DNA of 24,646 bases from assembly GCA_030633185.1 (NCBI GenBank), contig DAOVTG010000009.1, positions 1 to 24,646 of the forward strand, in the 5' to 3' direction. This DNA is from Deltaproteobacteria bacterium. Lineage in GTDB: Bacteria; Desulfobacterota; Anaeroferrophillalia; Anaeroferrophillales; Tharpellaceae. Made by a program: the position numbers and the translations under genes. The stretch's first letter is position 1. Each line of letters begins with the position of its first letter. A model generated the notes under the pieces. It was given only the letters and a program-made list of their open reading frames with translations, was not told the origin of the DNA and did no database searches. This document shows positions 24,270 to 24,646 of this stretch, piece by piece.

Positions 24270-24646
24270 CGAACAGTCTCTCTTAAAAGGCCGTTTTGCC
24301 CGACAAACGATAATAAACGCCGGCGAAAAACCTCGCTGGAAAAATTCTCAAGCACTCGACGATAACCAATCTCTCCCAAATTTTGACGAGCCGCCCCATC
24401 AAGTTTCAAACACTGCTCCATAGCGGCGCTGATCTCCTCTACGGCACCAGCCCGGCAGAGTTTAACATCGTCAGCAAAAATCTCACGGACACCGCCACTA
24501 TTAGTGGCCACAATCGGCAACCGGCAAACCATCGCCTCCAGTAAAACTCGAGGAAAACCCTCGGCGACAGAGGTCAAAACAAAGAGATCAAAGGCCGGCA
24601 TCAAACGCACGGCCTGGCTTTGCGCTCCGGCAAAAGTAACCGCATC
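24266..24646 (-). CDS. GT4-family glycosyltransferase, partial (5' end beyond the window)
   Basis: The frame stays open to the right edge, so only the C-terminal 126 residues are present. VTFAGAQSQAVRLMPAFDLFVLTSVAEGFPRVLLEAM holds the donor-site E-x7-E motif (EGFPRVLLE), and LPIVATNSGGVREIF follows, typical of GT4 enzymes such as those for lipopolysaccharide core or O-antigen. It overlaps waaG by four bases and is the most upstream glycan gene visible. An apparent GTG start at 24610 is internal to the domain and should not be taken as the true start. Confidence 0.88.
   Translation of the reverse strand, partial: DAVTFAGAQSQAVRLMPAFDLFVLTSVAEGFPRVLLEAMVCRLPIVATNSGGVREIFADDVKLCRAGAVEEISAAMEQCLKLDGAARQNLGEIGYRRVLENFSSEVFRRRLLSFVGQNGLLRETVR

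Overview
The window looks like chromosome from an anaerobic, motile or surface-sensing Gram-negative bacterium. A WaaG-type lipopolysaccharide core glucosyltransferase implies an outer membrane, and a tungsten/molybdenum aldehyde:ferredoxin oxidoreductase implies anaerobic metabolism. The mix of gene families fits the Desulfobacterota/former Deltaproteobacteria, but this placement is inferred, not shown by a marker gene. No rRNA, tRNA, CRISPR array, phage or transposase gene was seen.

Layout. (1) 207-9626, minus strand: a complete Wsp-like chemosensory operon. In transcription order it has a short CheW, CheR with TPRs, a long CheW, a membrane chemoreceptor, a CheA-receiver hybrid kinase, a receiver-GGDEF diguanylate cyclase and CheB. 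The same seven parts form the Pseudomonas Wsp surface-sensing system, here in the order B-C-D-A-E-R-F instead of A-B-C-D-E-F-R. (2) 9619-13495, minus strand, feeding into it: nadB (aspartate oxidase), a ParB-fold protein and a spore-photoproduct-lyase-like radical SAM protein whose stop overlaps the first cheW start. (3) 13673-19462, plus strand: a single-domain PAS protein with a cysteine cluster, a fused SpmA-SpmB membrane protein, a small membrane protein, an aldehyde:ferredoxin oxidoreductase, and an unrecognised 476-residue protein with motifs resembling glutamine-synthetase-fold amidoligases. (4) 19517-24646, minus strand: a surface-glycan cluster with a partial GT4 glycosyltransferase, waaG, a gamma-glutamylcyclotransferase-fold protein with a cysteine tail, a second GT4 enzyme and a GT39-like membrane glycosyltransferase.

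The most unusual feature is not a protein. Four 140-160 bp palindromic elements (6654-6794, 10729-10871, 15325-15487, 22968-23128) share one architecture: outer inverted arms, an inner long stem, and a conserved centre resembling ATACTnnATGTAT between GCGTT and CTTGCAC-like flanks. Their stem sequences differ, but the pairing is largely kept, including one clean compensatory pair between the two closest copies. All four lie between co-oriented genes, and their ends supply or overlap the stop codons of several genes. Three further fragments share the same end motif, (TTAGCCATCCCGT)..TTTACGAGGGCATCA. This looks like a lineage-specific family of structured intergenic repeats that may act on mRNA.

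The chemosensory operon probably controls c-di-GMP output through the GGDEF response regulator, whose inhibitory I-site arginine appears to be missing. Two sporulation-associated families (SplB-like and SpmA/SpmB) occur in what looks like a non-spore-former, so they presumably have other roles here.
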